A stretch of DNA of 41,668 nucleotides. Source: an uncultured Hyphomicrobiales bacterium. GTDB lineage: Bacteria; Pseudomonadota; Alphaproteobacteria; Rhizobiales; Beijerinckiaceae. Position 1 is the stretch's first letter. Each line of letters starts with the position of its first letter. Location of the stretch: positions 1 through 41,668 of the forward strand of contig CAIZEI010000039.1 of assembly GCA_903931945.1 (NCBI GenBank). Direction: 5' to 3'. This document shows positions 16,171-24,364 of the stretch, in pieces. The notes below the pieces were generated by a model. That model ran no database searches. It worked only from the letters and a program-made list of their open reading frames with translations, and was not told where the DNA came from. The position numbers and the translations under genes were made by a program.

Positions 16171-17472
16171 ATGTCTGACGCGGGCGCTCTGGACGAAGTT
16201 CAGCGCACGGCCAGCGGAGGAGCGGGGCCCTTTGGACCATTTGAATGGATGGTGGCTCTGCGCTTTTTGCGCGGACGACGGGCGCGTCGGCCTTTTTCCG
16301 CCTTCGCCGTCGTCTGTTTCAGCGGCATGGCGGTCAGCGTTGCGACCCTGATTGTTGTGATGTCGGTGATGAACGGGTTTCACTCCGAGTTGCGCAACAA
16401 GATTGTCGGCATCAATGGCCATGCCTTTGTGCAACCGCTGGAATCGCCGCTGACCGACTACGATGCTGTGGTCTCGCGCATACGCGAGCTCCCCGGCGTT
16501 GTTCAGGCCTTGCCAATGATCGAGGCTGCTGTTGGCGTATCATCGCCCTATCAGCAGTCCGGGGGGCTGGCGCGCGGAATCCGGGGCGCCGATCTTGAAA
16601 AACTGCCGGGAATATCGGGCAACGTTAAACTTGGAACGCTCGATGGTTTCGACGATGCGGAGGGGATCGCCATCGGCGCCAAAATGGCGGAAAATCTTGG
16701 CGTGCGGATCGGAGATTCTGTGACGGTGCTGACGGCGCGCGGCGCGCAGACGCCCTTTGGCGTCACGCCACGCTATAAAGCCTATCCCGTGGTGGCGATT
16801 TTCCAGATTGGCGCGTCGAACTTTGACAATTTGTTTGTTTATTTGCCGCTCGCCGAGGCGCAGGCGTTTTTCAACAAGGATGGCGAAGCCTCGCTGATCG
16901 AGGTCTTTGTTAAAGATCCCGAAGACATGGACGCGATGCGCGACAAGCTTGAATTTGTCGCCAGACGACCCGTGATCGTCACGGACTGGCGCGATCAGAA
17001 CAAAGGCTTTTTCGATGCGCTGAAAATCGAGAGCAGCGTGATGTTCCTGATCCTTTCGATGATGATTATCGTGGCTGCGATGAATATCATTTCAGGGCTT
17101 ATCATGCTGGTGAAAGACAAGGGCCGCGCGATCGCCATCCTGCGCACGATGGGCGCAACGCGCGGCGCGATTCTTCGCATCTTTCTGCTGACGGGCTGTA
17201 TCGTTGGCGTGTGCGGAACGATTGTTGGTTTGCTGCTTGGCCTGCTCGTGGCGCATAATGTCGAACCTATCCGGCAATTCATCAATCGTGTTTTTCATAT
17301 CAACGCCTTCGACCCGAATTTTTATTTGTTGAATCAATTGCCCTCTGTGGTCGCGCCGCAAGATGTCGCGCTGGTTGGCGGCCTCGCGTTTGGTTTGGCT
17401 CTGGTGGCCACGATCTATCCCTCGTGGCGCGCGGCGCGTCTCGATCCCGTTGAAGCCCTGCGGTACGAATGA
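16171..17472 (+). CDS. lolC: lipoprotein-releasing ABC transporter permease LolC/LolE
   Basis: A 433-residue inner-membrane permease of the FtsX/MacB type. The first transmembrane helix ([20 protein letters not shown]) is followed by a large periplasmic domain (about residues 70-280) and three C-terminal helices, ending in [18 protein letters not shown], the diagnostic Lol end. With LolD it extracts outer-membrane lipoproteins and hands them to LolA. The N-terminal 20 residues before [13 protein letters not shown] are variable. The ATG at 16171 has only a GGGGA nearby; the open frame further upstream runs through the palindrome and is not coding. lolD overlaps its stop. Many alphaproteobacteria have one such permease in place of LolC plus LolE. 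Confidence 0.94.
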   Translation: MSDAGALDEVQRTASGGAGPFGPFEWMVALRFLRGRRARRPFSAFAVVCFSGMAVSVATLIVVMSVMNGFHSELRNKIVGINGHAFVQPLESPLTDYDAVVSRIRELPGVVQALPMIEAAVGVSSPYQQSGGLARGIRGADLEKLPGISGNVKLGTLDGFDDAEGIAIGAKMAENLGVRIGDSVTVLTARGAQTPFGVTPRYKAYPVVAIFQIGASNFDNLFVYLPLAEAQAFFNKDGEASLIEVFVKDPEDMDAMRDKLEFVARRPVIVTDWRDQNKGFFDALKIESSVMFLILSMMIIVAAMNIISGLIMLVKDKGRAIAILRTMGATRGAILRIFLLTGCIVGVCGTIVGLLLGLLVAHNVEPIRQFINRVFHINAFDPNFYLLNQLPSVVAPQDVALVGGLAFGLALVATIYPSWRAARLDPVEALRYE

Positions 17473-18167
17473 TGAGCGGCGCTGACGACTATCCCGCGCT
17501 CTGGTTGAATGACATCTCGCGCAGTTATGCGCAGGGAGAGACGCGGCTTGATATTCTGGATTCGGCGGAACTCGCGCTCTGGCCCGGGCAGTCGGTGGCG
17601 CTTGTGGCGCCGTCGGGCGCAGGCAAATCGACGCTTCTGCATATTGCCGGGCTGCTCGAAAAGCCTGATGCCGGCGATGTGTTGATCGCCGGCGCCTCCA
17701 CCCGCAATATGGACGATGGCGCGCGCGCTTCAGCGCGCCGGGCCGATATCGGTTTTGTGTATCAGTTCCATCATCTGCTGCCAGAATTTACCGCGCTGGA
17801 AAACGTCGTGCTGCCGCAGATGATTGCTGGCCTGAAGCGCGGGGAGGCCACACGGCGGGCGTCGGAACTGCTGACCTATCTCGGTCTGGGTCTGCGTCTC
17901 CAGCACAGGCCCGCCGAACTTTCGGGCGGCGAACAGCAGCGCGTCGCGATTGCACGTTCCGTGGCGAATGGTCCGCGCATTTTGCTGGCCGATGAACCGA
18001 CGGGCAATCTTGATCCGCGCACCGCCGATCAGGTGTTTGGCGCGCTGACGCAACTGGTGCGGGCGTCAAACCTTGCCGCCCTGATCGTGACCCACAACGT
18101 CGAAATCGCCGGGCGTATGGACCGCCGCGTGACGCTGCGCGAGGGCAAGGTCGTGGAGCTCGAATAG
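17469..18167 (+). CDS. lolD: lipoprotein-releasing ABC transporter ATPase LolD
   Basis: A 232-residue ABC ATPase. Walker A is APSGAGKST, the signature motif is [14 protein letters not shown], and Walker B is [12 protein letters not shown], as in LolD/MacB ATPases. [21 protein letters not shown] is the typical Q-loop region of this family. The start overlaps the lolC/E stop (ATG-ATG over TGA), indicating translational coupling. It energises lipoprotein release by the LolC/E permease. Confidence 0.95.
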   Translation: MMSGADDYPALWLNDISRSYAQGETRLDILDSAELALWPGQSVALVAPSGAGKSTLLHIAGLLEKPDAGDVLIAGASTRNMDDGARASARRADIGFVYQFHHLLPEFTALENVVLPQMIAGLKRGEATRRASELLTYLGLGLRLQHRPAELSGGEQQRVAIARSVANGPRILLADEPTGNLDPRTADQVFGALTQLVRASNLAALIVTHNVEIAGRMDRRVTLREGKVVELE

Positions 18168-18304
18168 GGGATGCGGGGGCCTGGTTGCTGTGCTGCCTGA
18201 ATTAAGCATAACCGGGGTTAACCCGGGGGCATGAAAAATTCGCGCTTGCAATAAGAACAAAACAGGATCATAAAGGGATCATTAAGGAAATAAGGGGAGT
18301 TCCC

Positions 18305-18403
18305 ATGTTTCGTTCCTTCTTCGCTGACGCCGCCGAACTGGCCTCGCTGGGCTGCTTTCTCACCATGATCGCCTGTCTCGCCAAGGCGGTTGGCGGCGCC
18401 TGA
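18305..18403 (+). CDS. 32-residue small hydrophobic protein
   Basis: ATG at 18305 to TGA at 18403 encodes 32 residues: a short polar start (MFRSFFADAAEL), then a hydrophobic helix long enough for one membrane span (ASLGCFLTMIACLAKAVGGA). A strong AAGGGGAG ribosome site lies about 6 bases upstream, better than that of many large genes here. A promoter-like TTGCAA-17-TCATAA lies at about 18246-18274. It sits right after lolD, with the hydrolase gene 149 bases downstream. I recognise no named family. The combination of a strong ribosome site, clean membrane segment and own promoter-like signal supports a real gene. Confidence 0.6.
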   Translation: MFRSFFADAAELASLGCFLTMIACLAKAVGGA

Positions 18404-18551
18404 ACCGGGCTTTCGGTCGTCAGGCAGGTTTCGCTGGAGGACCGCGCCTGTTTGGACGAATTCTGCTTTACGGCTGGTTCTAAATCGGCTTCTGGTGGCG
18501 AAGACGCGAAGCTGGCCCGGGGCCATCGATTGCAAGAAGGGGAGATGCGCC

Positions 18552-19397
18552 TTGAGGTTTTGGTTGGCGATTCTGGCGGCTTTGCCGAGCCTGATTTCGG
18601 TCTGTTGCGCTCAAACGTGGGCGCCCAAAAGCGTGGCGCTGCCGGGCGTGACGCTGCGCTATATCGACACCGCCGGGGCGGGCGTTCCCGTGGTTTTGCT
18701 GCACGCCAACACAGGGACGATTGAAAGCTGGGCGACGCAAATCCCGGATTTTGTGCAAGCGGGTTATCGCGTCATCGCTTTTGACCGCAGAGGCTGGGGC
18801 GGGAGTCTGGCTGATCCTGCAACGGGTTCGCAGCCTGGCACAGTCGCGGGGGATCTTGATGCGTTGGCGAGCGTATTGAAGCTTTCGCCGTTTCACATTG
18901 TCGGGGTCGCCGGAGGCGGTTTTGTCGCGCTGGACTATGCGGCCTGGCGTCCCGAGCGCGTCCGCAGCCTCGTTGTAGCGGCGACCTCTGCGCAACTCGA
19001 TGAGACGGAAATGAAGGATTTTTCGAAGCGCATCGAATTTCAGGGGTTTCGCGATTTGCCGCCGGTCCATCGCGAGGTCGGGGCATCCTATCGCGGTGGC
19101 AATCCGGAGGGTACGAAGCGATGGATGGAGCTGGAGGAGGCCTCGCAACAAAAAGGCGCGCCCTCACAGGCTCTGCGAACGCCCAATACCTATGCCAAAC
19201 TGGAAGCGATCGCCACGCCAACCCTCGTGCTAGCCGGCGATTCGGATATGGTTTCGCCGCCAGCCATGATGCGCATCTGGTCGGCTCATCTCAAAAACCA
19301 CGAATTTGATTTTGTGCCTGACGCTGGCCATTCCATCTCCTGGGAGCAGCCGGCGCTCTTCAACGCCAAGGCGCTGGCCTTTCTGGCGCGGCATTGA
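18552..19397 (+). CDS. exported alpha/beta hydrolase-fold protein lacking the nucleophile serine
   Basis: Read from the TTG at 18552, which has GGGGAG 7 bases upstream, the protein is 281 residues and begins with a signal peptide (about residues 1-22, ending near CCAQ). The fold follows the alpha/beta hydrolase plan: VVLLHANTGTIESW, FDRRGWGGS, then the elbow strand HIVGVAGGGFVALDYA, LVLAGDSDMVSPP with the acid, and PDAGHSISWEQP with the His. In the elbow the usual G-x-S-x-G is Gly-Val-Ala-Gly-Gly, with Ala120 where the nucleophile Ser belongs. Asp and His of the triad are kept. It is therefore either a non-hydrolytic member or uses another chemistry. A far-upstream start at 18390 would overlap the 32-residue ORF and is rejected. 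Confidence 0.85.
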   Translation: MRFWLAILAALPSLISVCCAQTWAPKSVALPGVTLRYIDTAGAGVPVVLLHANTGTIESWATQIPDFVQAGYRVIAFDRRGWGGSLADPATGSQPGTVAGDLDALASVLKLSPFHIVGVAGGGFVALDYAAWRPERVRSLVVAATSAQLDETEMKDFSKRIEFQGFRDLPPVHREVGASYRGGNPEGTKRWMELEEASQQKGAPSQALRTPNTYAKLEAIATPTLVLAGDSDMVSPPAMMRIWSAHLKNHEFDFVPDAGHSISWEQPALFNAKALAFLARH

Positions 19398-19509
19398 AGA
19401 ATGGACAAATGCTGAATCCGAAGGCTCGGATTTGTCATCGCATTTGGCGCAAATTCGAAATTCGTCGCTGCTACTCATGCCCCAGCGTCAACGAACGCAG
19501 GGGGATGAC

Positions 19510-19716
19510 ATGAGCGAATGGATGAAAGAAGCCGGCCTTGCCAATATCGATCCGCGGCTGCTGGAGGAGGCGTTCCGACGGGCTTGCGCTGCGCCCCTGA
19601 ACAGCGGGAACGATCGGCAGGGCATTCTGGCCGCCATTCTCGACGAAGCCCGTCGCGGCACCAGGCATATGCATGGTCTGGTTGGCGCAGCGGCCCGGGT
19701 GCAGGCTGCAGCCTGA
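19510..19716 (+). CDS. small protein of unknown function
   Basis: ATG at 19510 has AGGGGG 5-6 bases upstream and opens a 68-residue frame. The product is helical, without a signal peptide or Cys. It starts MSEWMKEAG and has a mixed-charge middle (LLEEAFRRACAAP and ILDEARRGTRHMHGL), ending in an Ala-rich tail. The open frame extends upstream through the hydrolase gene, but that part is out of the hydrolase frame and not coding. I recognise no family. The good ribosome site and non-random composition favour a real gene. Confidence 0.55.
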   Translation: MSEWMKEAGLANIDPRLLEEAFRRACAAPLNSGNDRQGILAAILDEARRGTRHMHGLVGAAARVQAAA

Positions 19717-19728
19717 CCCGGGAATTCT

Positions 19729-20406
19729 TCAGGGTTTTGACCTGGCCGGGGTCGGCAGTCGCACGGGATTGTCAAGCCTCCGGTCAAGATAGGCCCCAAC
19801 CTCGGCGATCAATTCATCGACCCTGTTTTCGAAAAAATGATTCGCGCCCGGCACAACCGCGTGCTCGATGACGATGCCCTTCTGGGTCTTGAGTTTTTCG
19901 ATCAGGGCCAAGACCTCCTTGAGCGGCGCCACGCGGTCCTGATCGCCATGCACGAACAGGCCGGAGGAGGGGCAAGGAGCCAGAAAAGTGAAATCGAACC
20001 GGTTTGCTGGCGGCGCGATTGAAATAAACCCCTCGATTTCAGGACGCCGCATCAGCAATTGCATGCCGATCCAGGCGCCAAACGAGGCGCCGGCGATCCA
20101 GCAGGCCCTTGCCTCCGGGCTTTGGCTCTGGGCCCAGTCGAGGGCGGCGGCAGCGTCCGACAATTCGCCGGCGCCATGATCGAATCCGCCCTGGCTGCGG
20201 CCAACGCCGCGAAAATTGAATCGCAGAACGGAAAACCCGCGTTCCGCAAAGGAATAATACATATTGTAGATGATCTGGTTGTTCATCGTTCCGCCAAATT
20301 GCGGGTGCGGATGAAGAATGACCGCAATCGGCGCGCCGCGCTGCTTGGAGGGGTGATAGCGGCCTTCAAGACGACCGGCCGGACCGGTAAAGATGACTTC
20401 GGGCAT
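19729..20406 (-). CDS. alpha/beta hydrolase (dienelactone-hydrolase-like, cytoplasmic)
   Basis: A 225-residue alpha/beta hydrolase without a signal peptide. It has AVILHPHPQFGGTMNNQI, typical of a conserved bacterial hydrolase group, then LRFNFRGVGRSQGGFDHG, WIAGASFGAWIG with Ser in an intact G-x-S-x-G, VHGDQDRVAPL with the acid, and VPGANHFFENRVDEL with the His. The triad is complete. The substrate is unknown. The ATG at 20406 has GGAG about 6 bases upstream; a much longer open frame reaches 20730 but overlaps the desulfurase gene on the other strand and is a shadow. It is divergent from the suf operon. Confidence 0.9.
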   Translation of the reverse strand: MPEVIFTGPAGRLEGRYHPSKQRGAPIAVILHPHPQFGGTMNNQIIYNMYYSFAERGFSVLRFNFRGVGRSQGGFDHGAGELSDAAAALDWAQSQSPEARACWIAGASFGAWIGMQLLMRRPEIEGFISIAPPANRFDFTFLAPCPSSGLFVHGDQDRVAPLKEVLALIEKLKTQKGIVIEHAVVPGANHFFENRVDELIAEVGAYLDRRLDNPVRLPTPARSKP

Positions 20407-20609
20407 TCCTACTCCAGTTCTTTCCGATCGACCGGCAAATGCCGGGATCAGGTGAAGCGCTATTAAAACGGGCGCAATTTCTTGACGCGGGCGCAGTGTG
20501 AGGTCACAAGCGGGCAGGCTCGCCCCGCGCCGGAACGGCCTTGTAGCACGCAGCCCATGGCGGATTGCAAGCATTTTACATGTGTTGACAGCAACGCCGG
20601 GAGGCGAAG
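20407..20609. promoter_or_regulatory. divergent promoter region of the suf operon
   Basis: About 200 bases between the hydrolase and the first gene of the suf operon. I looked for iron-responsive boxes and an IscR-type site and found no convincing match. TTGACG at 20482-20487 is a good -35 candidate but has no good -10 at the usual distance. No regulator gene such as iscR or rirA is beside the operon in this window. Confidence 0.35.
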
Positions 20610-21794
20610 TTGATTTTGGCCACGTCCGCGCGCGCGCGCGTCTATCTCGATTACAACGCTTCTGCGCCGCTTCGACCGGTCGCTCGGGCGGCAATGGAAG
20701 CGACGCTCGATCTGCAAGGCAATGCTTCATCGGTGCATGGCGAAGGCCGCGCCGTACGCGCGGTCATAGAGGACGCGCGAAGACAGATTGCGGCGCTGCT
20801 CGGCGCTGAGCCCAAAAACCTGATTTTCGTCTCGGGCGCCACCGAGGCCGCCAATCTCGCGCTGACACCGTTTTTACGCGACAAAACAGGTGGTTGCGAA
20901 GTCTTGCTGGCGGGCGCCGGAGAGCATCCGTGTGTCCTGTCAGGTCACGGCTTTGCATCGGAGCGTTTTTTTGAGGCGCCGCTCGGTCCGCAGGGGGTGA
21001 TCGACCTGGCGGCGCTGGAACGGCTGCTGGCGGCTGCGCCCGGGCGGCCCATGCTGGCGCTTCAGGCGGCAAACAACGAGACCGGCGCCATCCAGCCCAT
21101 GCGTTTGGCCGCGGATATCGTTCACGCCCGCAACGGGATTGTGGTTTGCGACGCGGTGCAATGGGCAGGCCGGGGCCCCTGCGATCTAAAAGCGTTGGGC
21201 GCCGATGCGCTGTTGATCTCGTCGCACAAACTGGGCGGCCCCAAAGGCGCCGGCGCGCTGGCGCTGGCCGATGGCTTGTACTTTGAGCGAGGGCTCATTC
21301 GCGGCGGAGGGCAGGAGCGCGGCGCGCGCGGCGGCACTGAAAACGCTTTGGCGATTGCGGGATTCGCGGCCGCTGCACGCGAGGCGTTTGTGACCTGCAA
21401 CCGCCAAAGCCTTGAGTTGGCCGACATGCGCGACAGGATGGAAGCGACTTTGCAGGCCGGACTGCCTGATATCGAGATTTTCAGCGCGAATACCGCTCGC
21501 CTGCCCAATACGAGCGCTTTTGCTGTGCCAGGGCTTGCTGCGGAGACCCTGTTGATGGCGCTTGACCTTGAGGGAATTGCGGTTTCCTCGGGGTCTGCGT
21601 GTTCCTCCGGCAAGGTGCGCCCGTCTCATGTCCTTGCGTCGATGGGCGTTCAGGACCATATATCCAGATGCGCCCTGCGGATCAGCCTTGGCTGGGCGTC
21701 GCAGCCGGGCGATATCGACCGGTTTTGCGAAACTTTCCAAAGAACTGTAAGTAGAATGCTTGCGCGCCGGACGCATCCGGTTGCAGGAATTTAG
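20610..21794 (+). CDS. cysteine desulfurase, NifS/IscS type, first gene of the suf operon
   Basis: A 394-residue pyridoxal-phosphate enzyme that removes sulfur from cysteine for Fe-S cluster assembly. The family start VYLDYNASAPLRP is at residues 11-23. Lys207 in SSHKLGGPKG binds PLP, and Cys331 in SGSACSSGK, in the long loop of group I enzymes, carries the persulfide. The TTG at 20610 has GGAGG six bases upstream and is the only well-supported start. Between it and the first conserved residue lies a 14-base run of CG (20627-20640). It heads an operon that also contains the group II enzyme SufS. In many alphaproteobacteria an IscS-type gene sits here, preceded by a regulator, which is missing in this window. 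Confidence 0.93.
   Translation: MILATSARARVYLDYNASAPLRPVARAAMEATLDLQGNASSVHGEGRAVRAVIEDARRQIAALLGAEPKNLIFVSGATEAANLALTPFLRDKTGGCEVLLAGAGEHPCVLSGHGFASERFFEAPLGPQGVIDLAALERLLAAAPGRPMLALQAANNETGAIQPMRLAADIVHARNGIVVCDAVQWAGRGPCDLKALGADALLISSHKLGGPKGAGALALADGLYFERGLIRGGGQERGARGGTENALAIAGFAAAAREAFVTCNRQSLELADMRDRMEATLQAGLPDIEIFSANTARLPNTSAFAVPGLAAETLLMALDLEGIAVSSGSACSSGKVRPSHVLASMGVQDHISRCALRISLGWASQPGDIDRFCETFQRTVSRMLARRTHPVAGI
20627..20640 (+). repeat. (CG)7 dinucleotide tract in the 5' end of the desulfurase gene
   Basis: Seven uninterrupted CG units lie 17 bases downstream of the TTG start and encode part of SARARV, before the first conserved residue of the enzyme. Such tracts can slip during replication and can adopt Z-DNA. 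Loss or gain of one unit would break the frame. Confidence 0.7.
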
Positions 21795-21803
21795 TCTGAG
21801 CCG

Positions 21804-21820
21804 GCGGGCCTTGAACCCGC
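21804..21820 (+). promoter_or_regulatory. leader hairpin before sufB, shared with sufA
   Basis: GCGGG-CCTTGAA-CCCGC is a 5-bp stem with a 7-base loop, extended outward by weaker CCG/CGG pairing, 20 bases before the sufB ATG. The 15 bases CGGGCCTTGAACCCG recur exactly before sufA (27325-27339), and both are followed by GGGTGAG. Read on the other strand it looks like a tRNA T-arm, but no tRNA surrounds it. Confidence 0.5.
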
Positions 21821-21839
21821 GCCGGGTGAGGAGAACGAG

Positions 21840-23315
21840 ATGGCAGCTGTCCAGGAGACCGTCGACAGGGTCCGATCCGTCGATGTCGATGCCTATAAAT
21901 ACGGGTTTGTGACCGATATCGCTTCGGACAAGGCGCCCAGGGGCCTGAACGAGGACATTGTCCGCTTCATTTCCGCCCGCAAGGATGAACCGGAATGGCT
22001 GACGAACTGGCGGCTGGAGGCCTACCGGCGCTGGCTGACAATGGCGGAACCCGACTGGTCGCGCGTTCATTATCCCAAAATCGACTATCAGAACCTCTAT
22101 TATTACTCCGCGCCGAAATCGACGCCGGGTCCGAAATCGCTGGACGATGTCGATCCCGAATTGCTGAAAATGTACGAAAAGCTCGGCGTCCCCCTGCGTG
22201 AGCGGGCGATTCTCGCGGGCGTCGAGGGCGCTGGCGCGCGGGTCGCCGTCGATGCGGTGTTCGATTCAGTTTCCGTCGTTACGACATTCAAGGAAGAACT
22301 GGGCAAGGCCGGGGTGATTTTTTGCCCGATTTCCGAAGCGGTCAAAACGCACCCGGAACTGGTGAAAAAATATCTGGGGTCGGTGGTTCCCACAACGGAC
22401 AATTATTTCGCAACGCTCAACAGCGCGGTATTTTCCGACGGCTCGTTCGTCTACATCCCGCCGGGCGTGCGTTGCCCCATGGAATTATCGACCTATTTTC
22501 GGATCAACGAGCGCAACACCGGCCAGTTCGAACGCACGCTGATCATCGCGGACGCAGGCTCCTACGTCAGCTATCTTGAGGGCTGCACGGCGCCGCAGCG
22601 GGATGAGAACCAGTTGCACGCGGCGGTCGTCGAATTGATCGCGCTCGATGACGCGGAGATCAAATATTCCACGGTGCAGAACTGGTATCCCGGCGACAAG
22701 GATGGCAAGGGCGGCATCTATAATTTCGTCACCAAACGCGGGGATTGCCGGGGCGCCCGGTCGAAAATCTCCTGGACGCAGGTCGAGACGGGGTCCGCCA
22801 TCACCTGGAAATATCCGTCCTGCATCCTGCGCGGTGATTCGTCGCGCGGCGAGTTTTATTCGATCGCCATTTCGAACGGCAGGCAGCAGGTCGACAGCGG
22901 CACAAAAATGCTGCATCTCGGCAAGAATACGTCGAGCCGCGTGATCTCGAAGGGCATTGCGGCGGGGCGCTCGGACAATACCTATCGTGGGCAGATTTTT
23001 GCGCATCGCAAGGCTGACCATGCGCGCAATTTCACCAATTGCGACTCGCTGCTGATTGGCCATGAATGCGGCGCCCATACCGTGCCCTATATTGAAACGC
23101 GCAACGCCAGCGCGCAATTCGAACACGAGGCGACGACGTCTAAAATCTCCGAAGATCAACTGTTCTACGCCATGCAGCGCGGGCTTTCGGCGGAGGAGGC
23201 GACTGCGCTCATCGTCAACGGCTTTGTGCGCGATGTCTTGCAACAGCTGCCGATGGAGTTCGCGGTTGAAGCGCAAAAACTGATCGCGGTGAGCCTTGAG
23301 GGGAGCGTGGGGTGA
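21840..23315 (+). CDS. sufB: Fe-S cluster scaffold SufB
   Basis: The 491-residue SufB subunit of the SufBCD scaffold. It has [38 protein letters not shown] and the C-terminal core with [17 protein letters not shown] and [17 protein letters not shown], where the conserved Cys and Glu that hold the nascent cluster lie. The ATG at 21840 has GAGGAG upstream and is preceded by the leader hairpin at 21804-21820. The next gene overlaps the stop by a GTGA. Confidence 0.97.
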   Translation: MAAVQETVDRVRSVDVDAYKYGFVTDIASDKAPRGLNEDIVRFISARKDEPEWLTNWRLEAYRRWLTMAEPDWSRVHYPKIDYQNLYYYSAPKSTPGPKSLDDVDPELLKMYEKLGVPLRERAILAGVEGAGARVAVDAVFDSVSVVTTFKEELGKAGVIFCPISEAVKTHPELVKKYLGSVVPTTDNYFATLNSAVFSDGSFVYIPPGVRCPMELSTYFRINERNTGQFERTLIIADAGSYVSYLEGCTAPQRDENQLHAAVVELIALDDAEIKYSTVQNWYPGDKDGKGGIYNFVTKRGDCRGARSKISWTQVETGSAITWKYPSCILRGDSSRGEFYSIAISNGRQQVDSGTKMLHLGKNTSSRVISKGIAAGRSDNTYRGQIFAHRKADHARNFTNCDSLLIGHECGAHTVPYIETRNASAQFEHEATTSKISEDQLFYAMQRGLSAEEATALIVNGFVRDVLQQLPMEFAVEAQKLIAVSLEGSVG

Positions 23316-23563
23316 GCCAGCGTTCGTGGTTCAGGCCCAAGCGTTTTGGTTATGGCGCGACGCCCGTCACATGGGAAGGGTGGGCGCTGACGCTCGGTTC
23401 TGCGGCGATTATTGCAGGATCGATTGTTGTGATGAACATGTGGGTGAACCGCTCGAATTTTATCGCCTGGATGATCTGGGCGGCCATCGCGCTGATCGTT
23501 GTCGGTGTGGTGGTCAAGGTCAGCAGGGCGAAAACGGACGGGGACTGGCGATGGCGGTGGTGA
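23312..23563 (+). CDS. 83-residue membrane protein inside the suf operon
   Basis: GTG at 23312 overlaps the sufB stop, with AGGGGAG upstream, showing translational coupling. The 83 residues begin with a basic, aromatic cytoplasmic segment ([14 protein letters not shown] then TPVTWEGW), followed by two predicted membrane helices at about residues 24-45 and 50-70 and a Lys/Arg/Trp-rich tail ending WRWRW. There is no Cys, so it is unlikely to carry a cluster. I know similar short W-rich two-helix proteins from alphaproteobacteria but no defined function. Its place between sufB and sufC suggests a supporting role in the Suf system or simple carriage in the operon. Confidence 0.8.
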   Translation: MSQRSWFRPKRFGYGATPVTWEGWALTLGSAAIIAGSIVVMNMWVNRSNFIAWMIWAAIALIVVGVVVKVSRAKTDGDWRWRW

Positions 23564-23604
23564 GCGCGCCGTTGACTTATGAAAGATTTGAGCGGGAATC
23601 ATAG

Positions 23605-24354
23605 ATGCTTGAAATTCGCAACCTGCACGCCGAAATCGGCGGCAAGAAGATCCTCAACGGCGTCAATCTCATGGTCAAATCCGGAGAGGTCGCCGCCATC
23701 ATGGGGCCGAATGGCTCGGGTAAATCGACGCTGTCCTATGTCATCGCCGGGCGCGATGGCTATGAGGTGACCGAGGGCGAGGCGCTGCTCGATGGCGAAA
23801 ACATTCTCGCACTCGATCCGCATGAACGCGCGGCCAAAGGTCTGTTTCTGGCGTTTCAATATCCGCTGGAGATTCCCGGCGTTACGACCATGACATTTCT
23901 CAAGGCGGCGATGAATTCGCAACGCAAACAGCGCGGCGAAGCAGAGTTGACGACGCCGGATTTTATCAAGAAAGTGAATGTCGCCGCCGAGCGCCTCGGC
24001 GTCAAGAAAGACATGCTGCGCCGCGCGCTGAATGTCGGCTTTTCCGGCGGCGAGAAGAAGCGTCTTGAAGTTTTGCAAATGGCGCTGCTGGAGCCGCGTT
24101 TCGGCATTCTTGACGAGACCGATTCCGGGCTCGATATCGATGCTTTGCGCATTGTCGCGGAAGGCGTGAATTCGCTTCGTTCGCCCGATCGCGCGTTTCT
24201 CGTCATCACGCATTATCAGCGGCTGCTCGATTATATCGTGCCCGACAATGTGCATGTTCTGTCCAAGGGACGCATCGTGAAATCCGGCGGCAAGGAGCTT
24301 GCGCTGGAACTCGAAAAGAATGGCTACCGTGATTACGGTGGAGAAGCGGCGTGA
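23605..24354 (+). CDS. sufC: Fe-S assembly ATPase SufC
   Basis: A 249-residue ABC-type ATPase that drives the SufBCD complex. Walker A is MGPNGSGKST, the Q-loop region has FLAFQYPLEIPGV (characteristic of SufC), the signature is FSGGEKKRLEVLQM, and Walker B is FGILDETDSGLD with ITHYQRLL after it. All are intact. The ATG at 23605 follows the membrane-protein gene by 41 bases. The sufD start lies 11 bases past its stop. Confidence 0.97.
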   Translation: MLEIRNLHAEIGGKKILNGVNLMVKSGEVAAIMGPNGSGKSTLSYVIAGRDGYEVTEGEALLDGENILALDPHERAAKGLFLAFQYPLEIPGVTTMTFLKAAMNSQRKQRGEAELTTPDFIKKVNVAAERLGVKKDMLRRALNVGFSGGEKKRLEVLQMALLEPRFGILDETDSGLDIDALRIVAEGVNSLRSPDRAFLVITHYQRLLDYIVPDNVHVLSKGRIVKSGGKELALELEKNGYRDYGGEAA

Positions 24355-24364
24355 GGATTTCGAC

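Noticed and set aside
20407-20609. Iron-responsive (Irr, RirA or IscR type) operator for the suf operon
   Set aside because: No convincing match to the known consensus sequences was found by eye.
21801-21825. tRNA gene suggested by a T-arm-like hairpin on the minus strand
   Set aside because: No matching acceptor, D-arm or anticodon arm exists at the right distance; sufB coding sequence occupies the place. The second copy at 27324-27340 has the same problem.
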